Positions 1-7,618 of a DNA stretch of 64,000 nucleotides are shown piece by piece. The notes under the pieces were generated by a model that searched no databases, had not been told where the DNA came from, and saw only the letters and a program-made list of their open reading frames with translations. The translations under genes were made by a program, and so were the position numbers. The DNA is taken from contig NZ_OX579588.1 in NCBI RefSeq assembly GCF_951229915.1, positions 496,001 through 560,000 on the forward strand, written 5' to 3'. Origin of the DNA: Candidatus Ornithobacterium hominis (GTDB lineage: Bacteria; Bacteroidota; Bacteroidia; Flavobacteriales; Weeksellaceae). Position 1 is the first letter of the stretch; the number at the start of each line of letters is the position of its first letter.

Positions 1-407
1 TTCCCGTCTTTATTTGGAATAGGAGATCCATGCGGGTCTGTAGATGGGAAGCCCAATAATTTATCCATTTGATCAAAAAATTTTTCAGATGAGATGTGTT
101 CTATTTCTTCCGCAATACCATGTACTTCCTCCCAACCAAACTGCATGAATTTTGATAAAAACATTTCAGAAAGTCTATGTTTCCTGATGATGGAAGCGGC
201 CGCTTTTTTGCCCTTGCTAGTTAGTCTGATGGGTTTATACTTCTCTGATGCCACAAAACCGTCTTTTTCTAATTTTTTTATCATTTCACTAGCACTTGGT
301 TTGGCGACTTGTAGCGCGTTACTCAGTTCTGTAAGTGCAATATTGGGGCTCTTTTGGTTCAGATAAAAGAGCATTTTCAGGTAATTTTCTTTAGATTCAG
401 ATGGCAT
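1..407 (-). CDS. DtxR/MntR-family metal-dependent transcriptional regulator (3' part cut by window edge)
   Basis: The first 135 residues are read on the minus strand from an ATG at 407; the gene runs off the left edge. Residues about 1-65 form the winged helix typical of the family (NYLKMLFYL, ALTELSNALQVAKPSASEMIKKLEKDGF, LTSKGKKAA). The dimerisation/metal region follows, with HRLSEMFL and VHGIAEEIEH. DtxR has Cys at the first position of its C-R-W-E-H metal motif; here it is Glu, as in MntR, so Mn or Fe(II) sensing is possible. The MntR Asp8 position appears to be Asn. It is divergent from a TonB receptor 109 bases away, and an operator-like palindrome lies between. The family is secure; the metal is inferred. 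Confidence 0.9.
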   Translation of the reverse strand, partial: MPSESKENYLKMLFYLNQKSPNIALTELSNALQVAKPSASEMIKKLEKDGFVASEKYKPIRLTSKGKKAAASIIRKHRLSEMFLSKFMQFGWEEVHGIAEEIEHISSEKFFDQMDKLLGFPSTDPHGSPIPNKDG

Positions 408-451
408 AAAATTATTTTCCCAAAGATAAACATTTTTATGAAAAATATTTG

Positions 452-465
452 TTAGGTATAGCTAA
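452..465. promoter_or_regulatory. Operator-like inverted repeat between dtxR-type regulator and TonB receptor
   Basis: TTAGGTATAGCTAA is a 14-base imperfect palindrome matching its own reverse complement at 12 of 14 positions. It resembles the TTAGG...CCTAA arms of DtxR/IdeR-type operators. It lies midway between the two divergent starts, where one bound repressor could control both genes. Binding is inferred, not shown. Confidence 0.5.
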
Positions 466-516
466 TTATTATAATTTTGATGACCTTAACTTTTATGTGA
501 AATAAATACTATACTT

Positions 517-2547
517 ATGAAATTAAAAAAAGTACTCTTTGTAGTTGGAGCAGTAACTGCCAGTCAAAATGCTATGTCGCAGGTAGATAGTTTGGACTAT
601 ATACAGACCTTAGATGAGATTGTAGTGAGTGGAACGATGAAACCCGTTACCAGATCTGAAAGTTCAGTGCCTGTAGAGGTGTATTCAACATCGTTTTTCA
701 AAGCAAATCCAGTAGCTAATGTTTTTGAAGCAGTAGCCAACATTAATGGTGTGAGGCCGCAAGTGAATTGCAATGTGTGCAACACAGGAGATATACATAT
801 TAATGGATTAGAAGGGCCGTATACCATGGTGTTAATCGACGGAATGCCGATAGTGAGTGGGCTTTCTACGGTTTACGGTTTGAGCGGGATTCCACAAAGC
901 TTGATAGAACAAGTGGAAGTAGTGAAAGGCCCAGCATCTGCACTTTATGGCTCTGAAGCTGTGGGTGGATTAATCAATGTAATTACAAAAAATGCCTACG
1001 CAGCACCTCGCTTTTCGCTAGATGCGATGGGCACGACTTGGCAGGAATATAATGTGGATTTAGGGACAAAATTAAACTTGAAAGAGGGTGTTTCTACGCT
1101 TTTGGGCGTAAACTATTTCAATTATCAAAAACCGATAGATAAAAATAAAGACAACTTCACAGATGTTACATTGCAGCATAAAATCTCTGTATTCAATAAA
1201 TGGGATTTCGCTATGCCGAATAATAAAATGTTCTCTATCGCAGGAAGATATTTGTATGAAGATAGATGGGGCGGGGAAATGGATTGGACGCCAAAATACA
1301 GAGGAGGAGACCAGAAATACGCGGAGAGCATATACACCAATAGAGGTGAGCTTTTTGGTAAATATGAACTACCTACTACAGAGAACTTGACTTTGCAATT
1401 CAGTGCTAGTTGGCACGACCAAAATAGCTATTACGGCAATGAACCTTTTATGGCACAGCAGAATATTTATTTTGGGCAATTACTTTGGGATAAAAAAATA
1501 GCTAATCATGATTTATTATTAGGCTTGGCTAACCGCTATACCTATTATAATGATAATACCCCAGCTACGTCTCATAATAATAGTAAACAAAAGCACAGTT
1601 ATTTGCCAGGGATTTTCATTCAAGATGAGGTTAAATTCAACTCGCAGAATGCACTATTGGCAGGGCTTAGGTATGACCATCATTCTGTGCATGGCAGCAT
1701 TTTCACGCCCAGAGTTAACTACAAGTGGAATACAGAGGATAAAAGAACCGTGTTGAGATTCAGTATAGGAAATGGATATAGAGTAGCTAATATTTTTACA
1801 GAAGACCACGCCGCTTTAACGGGAGCAAGAGATGTAATATTCACAGAAAAATTAAAGCCAGAGACATCTTGGAATGCAAACATCAATGGAGTTCAAAGCT
1901 TCTATTTAGATAACGGAACTTATATCAATCTAGATGCGATGGCATTTTATACCCATTTTGGTAATAAAATTATACCAGATTATGAAACAGATCCCAATAA
2001 AATCATTTATGCCAATTTACACGGACATGCTGTTTCTAAAGGAGTTTCGCTAAACACACAATTTGTTTTCCCCTCTGGGCTAAAGATTTTGGCAGGCGGA
2101 ACATTATTGGACGTTTACAGTGTAGAAAATAACGTGAAGTCAAGACAGCTTTTTACCGAACGATTCACAGGAACATGGACAGTCGGGTACGAATTCAGAA
2201 CAATAGGATTAAACATAGACTACACAGGAAATTTATACAGCCCCATGCGATTACCTTTGCTAAGCAAAAAAGACCCAAGACCAGAATATTCCCCTTGGTG
2301 GAGCATTCAGAACATTCAAATTACAAAAAATATAGGCAAAGGATTTGAAATCTATGGTGGAGTAAAAAACTTACTGAACTGGACTCCAGCGAAAAACATT
2401 CCATTCTTAATCGCTAGAACAGAAGACCCCTTTGATAAAAATCTTGGTGTAAACAACCCGTATGATTTAACATTTGACCCTACTTATGTTTACGCACCCA
2501 ATCAAGGGATTAGAGGTTTTTTAGGAGTAAGATTAAATTTAAAGTAA
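517..2547 (+). CDS. TonB-dependent outer-membrane receptor, likely metal/heme/siderophore uptake
   Basis: 676 residues. A signal peptide (MKLKKVLFVVGAVTASQNAMS) is followed by a TonB-box-like stretch (LDEIVVSGT), a plug domain (about residues 45-160, with VLIDGMPIV and QVEVVKGPASALYGSEAVGG) and a 22-strand-type beta barrel ending in aromatic/Leu strands (FLGVRLNLK). The plug carries a paired-cysteine motif NCNVCNTG shared by a Bacteroidota subgroup of CirA/FepA-like receptors. Substrate cannot be read from sequence, but the divergent DtxR/MntR-type regulator argues for iron, heme, manganese or another metal complex. No partner lipoprotein is adjacent. The gene is complete. Confidence 0.88.
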   Translation: MKLKKVLFVVGAVTASQNAMSQVDSLDYIQTLDEIVVSGTMKPVTRSESSVPVEVYSTSFFKANPVANVFEAVANINGVRPQVNCNVCNTGDIHINGLEGPYTMVLIDGMPIVSGLSTVYGLSGIPQSLIEQVEVVKGPASALYGSEAVGGLINVITKNAYAAPRFSLDAMGTTWQEYNVDLGTKLNLKEGVSTLLGVNYFNYQKPIDKNKDNFTDVTLQHKISVFNKWDFAMPNNKMFSIAGRYLYEDRWGGEMDWTPKYRGGDQKYAESIYTNRGELFGKYELPTTENLTLQFSASWHDQNSYYGNEPFMAQQNIYFGQLLWDKKIANHDLLLGLANRYTYYNDNTPATSHNNSKQKHSYLPGIFIQDEVKFNSQNALLAGLRYDHHSVHGSIFTPRVNYKWNTEDKRTVLRFSIGNGYRVANIFTEDHAALTGARDVIFTEKLKPETSWNANINGVQSFYLDNGTYINLDAMAFYTHFGNKIIPDYETDPNKIIYANLHGHAVSKGVSLNTQFVFPSGLKILAGGTLLDVYSVENNVKSRQLFTERFTGTWTVGYEFRTIGLNIDYTGNLYSPMRLPLLSKKDPRPEYSPWWSIQNIQITKNIGKGFEIYGGVKNLLNWTPAKNIPFLIARTEDPFDKNLGVNNPYDLTFDPTYVYAPNQGIRGFLGVRLNLK

Positions 2548-2642
2548 TTCCATCCTTTAAAAAACGAAATTGGAATCTATTTTTTGAGGATAGAAAATGA
2601 AATGAAATTCCTGACCGACAGAGTATGTAAATTAAAAAGTCA

Positions 2643-2669
2643 CAGGCTCAGGTTATAAACCCGAGCCTG
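2643..2669 (+). terminator. Hairpin downstream of TonB receptor
   Basis: CAGGCTC pairs with GAGCCTG, followed after one A/C mismatch by GGTT/AACC closing an ATA loop. There is no T-run after it, so it may be an mRNA 3'-end stabiliser or a Rho-type end rather than a classical intrinsic terminator. Confidence 0.45.
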
Positions 2670-2812
2670 CGCCTTTACAAGATAAACATAAAACGGAAGA
2701 TGAGCTAAAAGAGTTCGCTAATTGAAATCACAACACTTTCAGCAATTCAAAATCTTATAATTTGCATTTGATAGAAATCGTAACGACTTAGAAATGCACT
2801 GCGGCGAAGTAC

Positions 2813-2838
2813 AAAAAAATTAAGCCTTAAAAAAAAAG
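2813..2838. repeat. AAGSCTT palindromic element
   Basis: Core AAGCCTT at 2822-2828 with a right-hand A-run; located in the gap before sucC. Confidence 0.6.
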
Positions 2839-2911
2839 ACACAATAATTTCAAAAATTAATTCCACCAAAATGTTTTTTGCAAAAATCTCCAAAAGTTGC
2901 GGGATATTCTT

Positions 2912-2919
2912 TATTTTTG
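2912..2919 (+). promoter_or_regulatory. -7 box (TATTTTTG) ahead of sucC
   Basis: Matches the Bacteroidota TAnnTTTG -7 element and lies 28 bases before the sucC ATG. A well-spaced -33 TTTG is not evident. Confidence 0.4.
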
Positions 2920-2947
2920 TAGAAGAACATAAAAAAAATATTGATTC

Positions 2948-4141
2948 ATGAATCTTCACGAATATCAAGGCAAAGAAGTTTTAAACAAATATGGTGTAAA
3001 AATACAGCGTGGAAACGTAGCAGAAACACCAGAGGAAGCAGTGAAAATGGCACAACGGCTGACTGACTCTACAGGAACGCAATGGTATGTCATCAAGGCA
3101 CAGGTGCATGCTGGTGGCCGAGGAAAAGGTGGTGGCGTGAAGCTAGCCAAGTCACTGGATGAGGTAAAAGAAATTTCAAGCAAAATACTGGGAATGAAAT
3201 TAGTCACACCTCAGACTTCAGCAGAAGGCAAAACGGTACATCAGGTTTTGATAGCGGAAGATGTTTACTACCCAGGTGAAAGCGAACCGCAGGAATATTA
3301 CATGTCGGTATTACTAGACCGAGCCAAAGGACAAAACATGATTATGTACTCACCCGAAGGAGGTATGGATATAGAAGAAGTGGCAGAGAAAATGCCTGAT
3401 AAAATCTTTACCGAAATCATAGATCCCGCAGTAGGTTTACGCCCGTTCCAAGCTAATCGCATTGCGTTTAATCTTGGAGTGGATGGGGACGCCTTTAAAG
3501 ATATGGTAAGGTTTGTCTTCTCGCTTTACAAAGCTTATGTGGAATCTGATGCTTCAATGTTTGAAATCAACCCCGTGCTGAAAACCAGCGACAACCAAAT
3601 CATGGCAGTGGATTGTAAAGTTTCTTTGGACGATAATGCTTTGTTCCGTCACAAAGATTTAGCCGAATTGAGAGATAAACGAGAAGAAGACCCCACCGAA
3701 GTGGAAGCTGGAGAAGCTGGCCTAAATTTTGTGAAATTAGATGGGAATGTTGGCTGTATGGTCAACGGAGCAGGTTTAGCGATGGCAACGATGGATATTA
3801 TCAAACTTTCTGGCGGAAGCCCAGCGAATTTCTTAGACGTTGGCGGTACAGCTGATGCAGAACGTGTAGAGAAAGCTTTCAGAATTATCTTGAGAGATGA
3901 GAATGTAAATGCAATTTTAGTTAACATCTTTGGCGGGATAGTTCGTTGCGACCGTGTAGCACAAGGAATCATCGATGCTTACAAAAATATGGGCGATGCG
4001 ATTCAAGTTCCCATCATCGTTCGTTTGCAAGGAACCAATGCCGAGGAAGCTAAAAAAATGATAGATGAAAGTGGATTGCAAGTTCACTCAGCGATTACCC
4101 TACAAGAAGCAGCAGATAAAGTCAAAGAAGTTGTAGGGTAA
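2948..4141 (+). CDS. sucC: Succinyl-CoA ligase (ADP-forming) subunit beta
   Basis: 397 residues, the normal SucC length. The N-terminal ATP-grasp begins MNLHEYQGKEVLNKYGV, with the nucleotide-binding signature QVHAGGRGKGGGVK. The C-terminal CoA-ligase domain has GLAMATMDIIKLSGGSPANF and NIFGGIVRCD. SucC pairs with SucD to convert succinyl-CoA to succinate with ATP/GTP formation in the TCA cycle. sucD is not adjacent, which is common in Bacteroidota where the two subunits are encoded apart. The gene is monocistronic: a terminator follows 20 bases after the stop. Its product feeds the succinate dehydrogenase encoded at 11805-15306. Confidence 0.97.
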   Translation: MNLHEYQGKEVLNKYGVKIQRGNVAETPEEAVKMAQRLTDSTGTQWYVIKAQVHAGGRGKGGGVKLAKSLDEVKEISSKILGMKLVTPQTSAEGKTVHQVLIAEDVYYPGESEPQEYYMSVLLDRAKGQNMIMYSPEGGMDIEEVAEKMPDKIFTEIIDPAVGLRPFQANRIAFNLGVDGDAFKDMVRFVFSLYKAYVESDASMFEINPVLKTSDNQIMAVDCKVSLDDNALFRHKDLAELRDKREEDPTEVEAGEAGLNFVKLDGNVGCMVNGAGLAMATMDIIKLSGGSPANFLDVGGTADAERVEKAFRIILRDENVNAILVNIFGGIVRCDRVAQGIIDAYKNMGDAIQVPIIVRLQGTNAEEAKKMIDESGLQVHSAITLQEAADKVKEVVG

Positions 4142-4160
4142 AAAATCAAGAAAACAATAG

Positions 4161-4189
4161 AAACCGCTTCATCGAGAGGCGGTTTTTTT
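4161..4189 (+). terminator. Intrinsic terminator of sucC
   Basis: AAACCGC (4161-4167) pairs with GCGGTTT (4179-4185), followed by a run of seven T. The T-run is shared with the adjoining AAGSCTT element. Confidence 0.85.
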
Positions 4190-4208
4190 AAGCCTTAAAA
4201 AAAATTAA
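4183..4208. repeat. AAGSCTT palindromic element fused to the sucC terminator
   Basis: Core AAGCCTT at 4190-4196 with full T- and A-arms; the left T-arm is the terminator's T-tract. Confidence 0.75.
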
Positions 4209-4236
4209 TACATTCTAAGCCGATAGAAAATTAAAT

Positions 4237-6375
4237 ATGAAAAAAAATATTATTGCCATAGCAGGTTTATTTATTTTAAGCAGCTGTGCAACACAACAAG
4301 TCAAACGAAAATCAGAAACTTCAGCATTGAACTACCCTAAAACAAAGAAAGAGAACGTCAATTACGCACATTTTGGCACAACGGTTCAAGACCCATACCG
4401 TTGGCTAGAAGATGATTTGTCTACTGAAACCAAGGCTTGGGTCAAAGAACAAAATCAATTGACATTCAATTATCTAGATAAGATTCCATTCCGTGGTGAA
4501 ATCAAAAAACAAATGACAGAACTATGGAATTACGAAAAAATTTCTGCGCCATTCAAACGAGGCGAATGGATTTATTTTTACAAAAATGACGGTTTGCAAC
4601 AACATTCCGTTTTGTATCGTAAAAAATCAGAAAATGCTACACCCGAAGTCTTTTTAGACCCCAATCAATTCTCCAAAGACGGCACCACATCACTTTCAAG
4701 CATTAGCTTCTCAAAGAGTGGAAACCTAGCCGCTTATCAGATTTCAGAAGGTGGCTCCGATTGGCGAAAAGTCATCATTGTAGACACCAAAACAAAAAGA
4801 CAAGTAGAAGACACTTTGCGTGATGTGAAATTCAGCGGAATCTCTTGGCGCGGAGAGGAAGGCTTTTACTATTCATCTTATGACAAGCCTAAAGGAAGTG
4901 AGCTTTCGGCAAAAACCAATCAGCATAAACTTTATTTTCACCGTCTGGGCAGACCACAAAGCCAAGATGAATTAATCTTTGGTGGAGAGAAAACACCACG
5001 CCGTTATGTTGGTGGGCACGTCACAGAAGATCAACGATTTTTGATCATCTCAGCAGCTCAATCCACTAGTGGAGGCGAACTTTACATCCAAGATTTAAAA
5101 GAAAAGAATAGTGAAATTATCCCAATTCTCACTAATTTTGATACCAATACTAGTGTGGTAGATACGCAAGGAGATACGCTTTACCTATTGACTGATTATC
5201 AAGCGCCGAACAATCGCTTGGTAAAAGTCGATTTCCAAAATCCCAAATCTGAGAATTGGCTTAATATCATTCCTGAGAAAAAAGAAGTGCTTAGTGTTTC
5301 TACAGCTGGTGGATTTCTTTTTGCTCAGTACCTAAAAGACGCTGTGTCTAAAGTAGAGCAGTACAACCACCAAGGGAAGAAAATTAGAGAAATTGAGCTC
5401 CCTGGCTTGGGCAGTGCTGGTGGATTCGGAGGTAAAAAAGAAGAAAAAGAAGTTTACTACAGTTTTACCAATTACATTACGCCTAGTTCCATTTATAAAT
5501 TTGATGTTATCAGTGGCAAAACACAACTTTATCAACAACCCAAAACCAACTTTAATCCTGATGATTACGTAAGCGAACAGGTATTTTACACCTCTAGTGA
5601 CGGCACCAAAGTTCCCATGACCATCAGTTACAAAAAAGGGCTAAAACGCAACGGTAAAAATCCTACAATTCTCTATGGTTATGGTGGTTTCAACGTTAGT
5701 CTCACACCCGCATTTAATGTCAGCAGAGCTGTTTGGTTACAAAACGGAGGAATTTATGCCGTAGCTAATTTGCGTGGAGGCGGAGAATACGGGAAAGAAT
5801 GGCACAAAGCGGGAACTCAAATGCAAAAGAAAAACGTATTCAATGATTTTATTGCCGCAGCTGAATATCTGCAAGCCAACGCTTATACTTCGCCTCAATA
5901 CACAGCTATTGATGGGCGTTCCAATGGAGGACTACTCGTGGCAGCAACAGAATTGATTCGTCCCGATTTATTTCAAGTCGCTTTGCCAGGCGTAGGCGTT
6001 TTAGATATGTTGAGGTATCATACCTTCACAGCAGGAGCAGGCTGGGCTTATGATTATGGAACAGCAGAAGACAGCGTAGAAATGTTTGAATACCTGAAAT
6101 CTTATTCGCCTGTGCATAATGTAAAAAAGGATGTTTGCTATCCCGCAACTTTAGTACTCACTGGCGACCATGATGACCGCGTGGTGCCTGCTCATAGCTA
6201 TAAATTTGTGAGTGAATTGCAAGATAAACAAAAATGTGAAAATCCGACGCTTATTCGTATCGAGACCAAAGCTGGCCATGGTGCGGGGAAACCCACAGAA
6301 CTCATCATAGAAGAGTATACCGATGCAATGTCTTTCGCTCTCGACCAAATGGGAATTGAAGATTTACAAAAGTAG
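4237..6375 (+). CDS. Prolyl oligopeptidase (S9A family) lipoprotein
   Basis: 712 residues. The N-terminus has a lipobox (LFILSSC, Cys17), so it is probably a periplasmic lipoprotein. A seven-bladed propeller region (about 75-420) precedes the C-terminal alpha/beta-hydrolase domain. The catalytic triad is visible: Ser562 in GRSNGG, Asp in GDHDDRV (646/647), His681 in AGHGAGKP. The family cleaves short peptides after proline. The gene is flanked by the sucC terminator upstream and, about 78 bases downstream, an inverted pair of AAGSCTT elements that can form its terminator. Function is well supported; physiological substrate is unknown. Confidence 0.93.
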   Translation: MKKNIIAIAGLFILSSCATQQVKRKSETSALNYPKTKKENVNYAHFGTTVQDPYRWLEDDLSTETKAWVKEQNQLTFNYLDKIPFRGEIKKQMTELWNYEKISAPFKRGEWIYFYKNDGLQQHSVLYRKKSENATPEVFLDPNQFSKDGTTSLSSISFSKSGNLAAYQISEGGSDWRKVIIVDTKTKRQVEDTLRDVKFSGISWRGEEGFYYSSYDKPKGSELSAKTNQHKLYFHRLGRPQSQDELIFGGEKTPRRYVGGHVTEDQRFLIISAAQSTSGGELYIQDLKEKNSEIIPILTNFDTNTSVVDTQGDTLYLLTDYQAPNNRLVKVDFQNPKSENWLNIIPEKKEVLSVSTAGGFLFAQYLKDAVSKVEQYNHQGKKIREIELPGLGSAGGFGGKKEEKEVYYSFTNYITPSSIYKFDVISGKTQLYQQPKTNFNPDDYVSEQVFYTSSDGTKVPMTISYKKGLKRNGKNPTILYGYGGFNVSLTPAFNVSRAVWLQNGGIYAVANLRGGGEYGKEWHKAGTQMQKKNVFNDFIAAAEYLQANAYTSPQYTAIDGRSNGGLLVAATELIRPDLFQVALPGVGVLDMLRYHTFTAGAGWAYDYGTAEDSVEMFEYLKSYSPVHNVKKDVCYPATLVLTGDHDDRVVPAHSYKFVSELQDKQKCENPTLIRIETKAGHGAGKPTELIIEEYTDAMSFALDQMGIEDLQK

Positions 6376-6452
6376 TGGAGTGGCAAACGGACTTTCCTAC
6401 AAAAAGAAATTCTGTTTAATCTCTACTAAAAAAACGAATAAATATTAATTTT

Positions 6453-6488
6453 TTTTAAGCCTTGAGAAATTTTTCCCAAGGCTTAAAA
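6453..6488 (+). terminator. Hairpin from an inverted pair of AAGSCTT elements
   Basis: TTTTAAGCCTTG (6453-6464) and CAAGGCTTAAAA (6477-6488) form a perfect 12-base-pair stem with a 12-base loop. It sits between the S9A peptidase stop and the esterase start, and includes cores at 6457 and 6478. Likely a transcription end or barrier. It argues against the TTG at 6462 being a start codon. Confidence 0.7.
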
Positions 6489-6503
6489 AGTAAAAAGAAA
6501 AAA

Positions 6504-7160
6504 GTGAAATTACAAACCGATTTACCACTCAATTATTTAGCACGTTGTGCCAAAGGAAATACTCAAAACCCGAAGTTATTGCTATTGCTCCATGGCTATG
6601 GTAGCAACGAACAAGATTTATTTTCCTTTGCCGACGAACTTCCACAAGATTTCTTTGTGATTTCTGTACAAGCCCCTTTAGCTCTTCCATTTGGGGGGTA
6701 TGCTTGGTATGAAATTAACTTTACTGATGCGCAAAAGTTTAACGATGTTTTGCAAGCCAAAGAAGCCGTTGAGAAAATAAAAAACTTCATTGCTGCAGCA
6801 GTGAAAAAGTTTGAACTAAACCCAGAAAAAATATGGCTTTGTGGCTTTAGTCAAGGAGCTATTCTTAGCAATGCTTTGGCATTAACTTCCCCAGAAAATA
6901 TCGAAAAAGTCATTATGCTGAGCGGTTATACAGCCCAAGATATCATTGGTGAAGTAGCTAAAAAAGATTTCAGCAAGTTAGACTATTTTATTTCACACGG
7001 AACAGAAGATACCGTAATCCCCATCGATTGGGCAAGAAAAACGCCTCAACTGCTTAGGAGCCTAAACATTGAGCATCGCTATGAAGAGTACCCAAGCGGA
7101 CACGGACTGGTGCCACAAAATTTCTATGATTTACTAGCATGGATTCAAGAAAGGAAATAA
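6504..7160 (+). CDS. Carboxylesterase/phospholipase-type alpha/beta hydrolase
   Basis: About 218 residues from a GTG at 6504. The frame is open further up to a TTG at 6462, but that lies inside the hairpin above, so the GTG (VKLQTDLPLNYLARCAKG) after an A-rich leader is preferred. Features of the YpfH/acyl-protein-thioesterase group: LLLLHGYGSNEQDLF (oxyanion region), the nucleophile elbow LCGFSQGAIL, an acid in HGTEDTVIP, and His in YPSGHGL. It has no signal peptide, so a cytosolic esterase of small acyl substrates is expected. It is probably transcribed alone. The specific substrate is not deducible. Confidence 0.85.
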   Translation: MKLQTDLPLNYLARCAKGNTQNPKLLLLLHGYGSNEQDLFSFADELPQDFFVISVQAPLALPFGGYAWYEINFTDAQKFNDVLQAKEAVEKIKNFIAAAVKKFELNPEKIWLCGFSQGAILSNALALTSPENIEKVIMLSGYTAQDIIGEVAKKDFSKLDYFISHGTEDTVIPIDWARKTPQLLRSLNIEHRYEEYPSGHGLVPQNFYDLLAWIQERK

Positions 7161-7209
7161 AAATTTCTAAAGTCTTTAAAAAAAATCCCCAGCCTCAAAA
7201 AAAAATAAA

Positions 7210-7241
7210 TTTGCATAATTCAAAAACGTGAAATACATTTG
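7210..7241 (+). promoter_or_regulatory. Promoter TTTG-N20-TACATTTG
   Basis: TTTG at 7210-7213 and TACATTTG at 7234-7241 fit the Bacteroidota -33/-7 consensus with 20-base spacing. Transcription would start near 7246-7249 and run into the leader and the FISUMP gene. Confidence 0.6.
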
Positions 7242-7394
7242 CGGGCAGGTTGAGAAAAGAGAAAAATCTCAACGGAAAATTTTAACAAAAAAATAACGAA
7301 ATTTTAATAAATGAAATTTGTGAGTTTCAAAATAAAGTATAAACACACACACAAGTAATGAGCTAAACAACTCATTATCAATAACTTATAATAA

Positions 7395-7541
7395 TTTTTT
7401 GCTTCCCCGCGGGAGCGAACCGCAAATCCGTGCAAGAAAATCTTGTGCGGTTTTTCTATTTTCACCTGTGTGAAAGTAGTAATTTCTTCAAAAAGAAGAG
7501 CCTCACGGGTTGGGGCTCTTTCTAAATGAAGAAGCAAAAAA
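7395..7541 (+). ncRNA. Candidate structured leader RNA / sRNA upstream of FISUMP gene
   Basis: The ends can pair over 11 bases (TTTTTTGCTTC 7395-7405 with GAAGCAAAAAA 7531-7541). Inside are the self-complementary CCCGCGGG and the stem AACCGCA/TGCGGTT (7418-7424/7446-7452, with an inner CAAGA/TCTTG), followed by five T. Next come TTTCAC-CTGT-GTGAAA (7460-7475) and AAGAGCC/GGCTCTT (7496-7502/7514-7520). The second and last stems could act as attenuators. It does not match tmRNA, SRP or RNase P hallmarks I know. It could be a cis-regulatory leader or an independent sRNA (a 6S-like RNA is one possibility). Confidence 0.5.
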
Positions 7542-7618
7542 AAGTTGCAAAAAAACAGCAAAAATTTAATTAAGACAAAGAATAAATCAATAAAATATTA
7601 ACCAAAAAATTAAAACAA

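Larger units (their letters stand above)
2548..2947. other. 400-base intergenic gap
   Basis: No convincing gene. It holds a 27-base hairpin (2643-2669), one copy of the AAGSCTT element near 2822 and a -7 box ahead of sucC. An open frame on the minus strand here (2747-2968) has low-complexity composition and overlaps the sucC start, so it is not called. Confidence 0.6.
7161..7618. other. 458-base gap: promoter and structured leader
   Basis: No protein gene is supported. The first 80 bases hold a well-formed promoter (7210-7241). A short AC-repeat and a TAATGAG/CTCATTA hairpin (7356-7377) follow, then a densely folded segment at 7395-7541, before an A-rich ribosome-entry region for the FISUMP gene. 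The minus-strand open frame 7304-7561 reads across the hairpins and is not a credible protein. Confidence 0.6.

Noticed and set aside
2747..2968. 73-codon minus-strand ORF between the TonB receptor and sucC
   Set aside because: Composition is F/L/I-rich from AT-rich DNA, it overlaps the sucC start, and it has no family features.
6462..6503. TTG start adding 14 residues to the esterase
   Set aside because: The codon lies inside the stem of the inverted AAGSCTT hairpin, and family similarity begins after the GTG at 6504.
7341..7352. Short AC-repeat as a phase-variation tract
   Set aside because: Only about six units and far from any start codon or promoter box; slippage would change nothing obvious.
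7304..7561. 85-codon minus-strand ORF in the leader of the FISUMP gene
   Set aside because: It reads across the hairpin-rich RNA segment; the structure explains the sequence better than a protein does.
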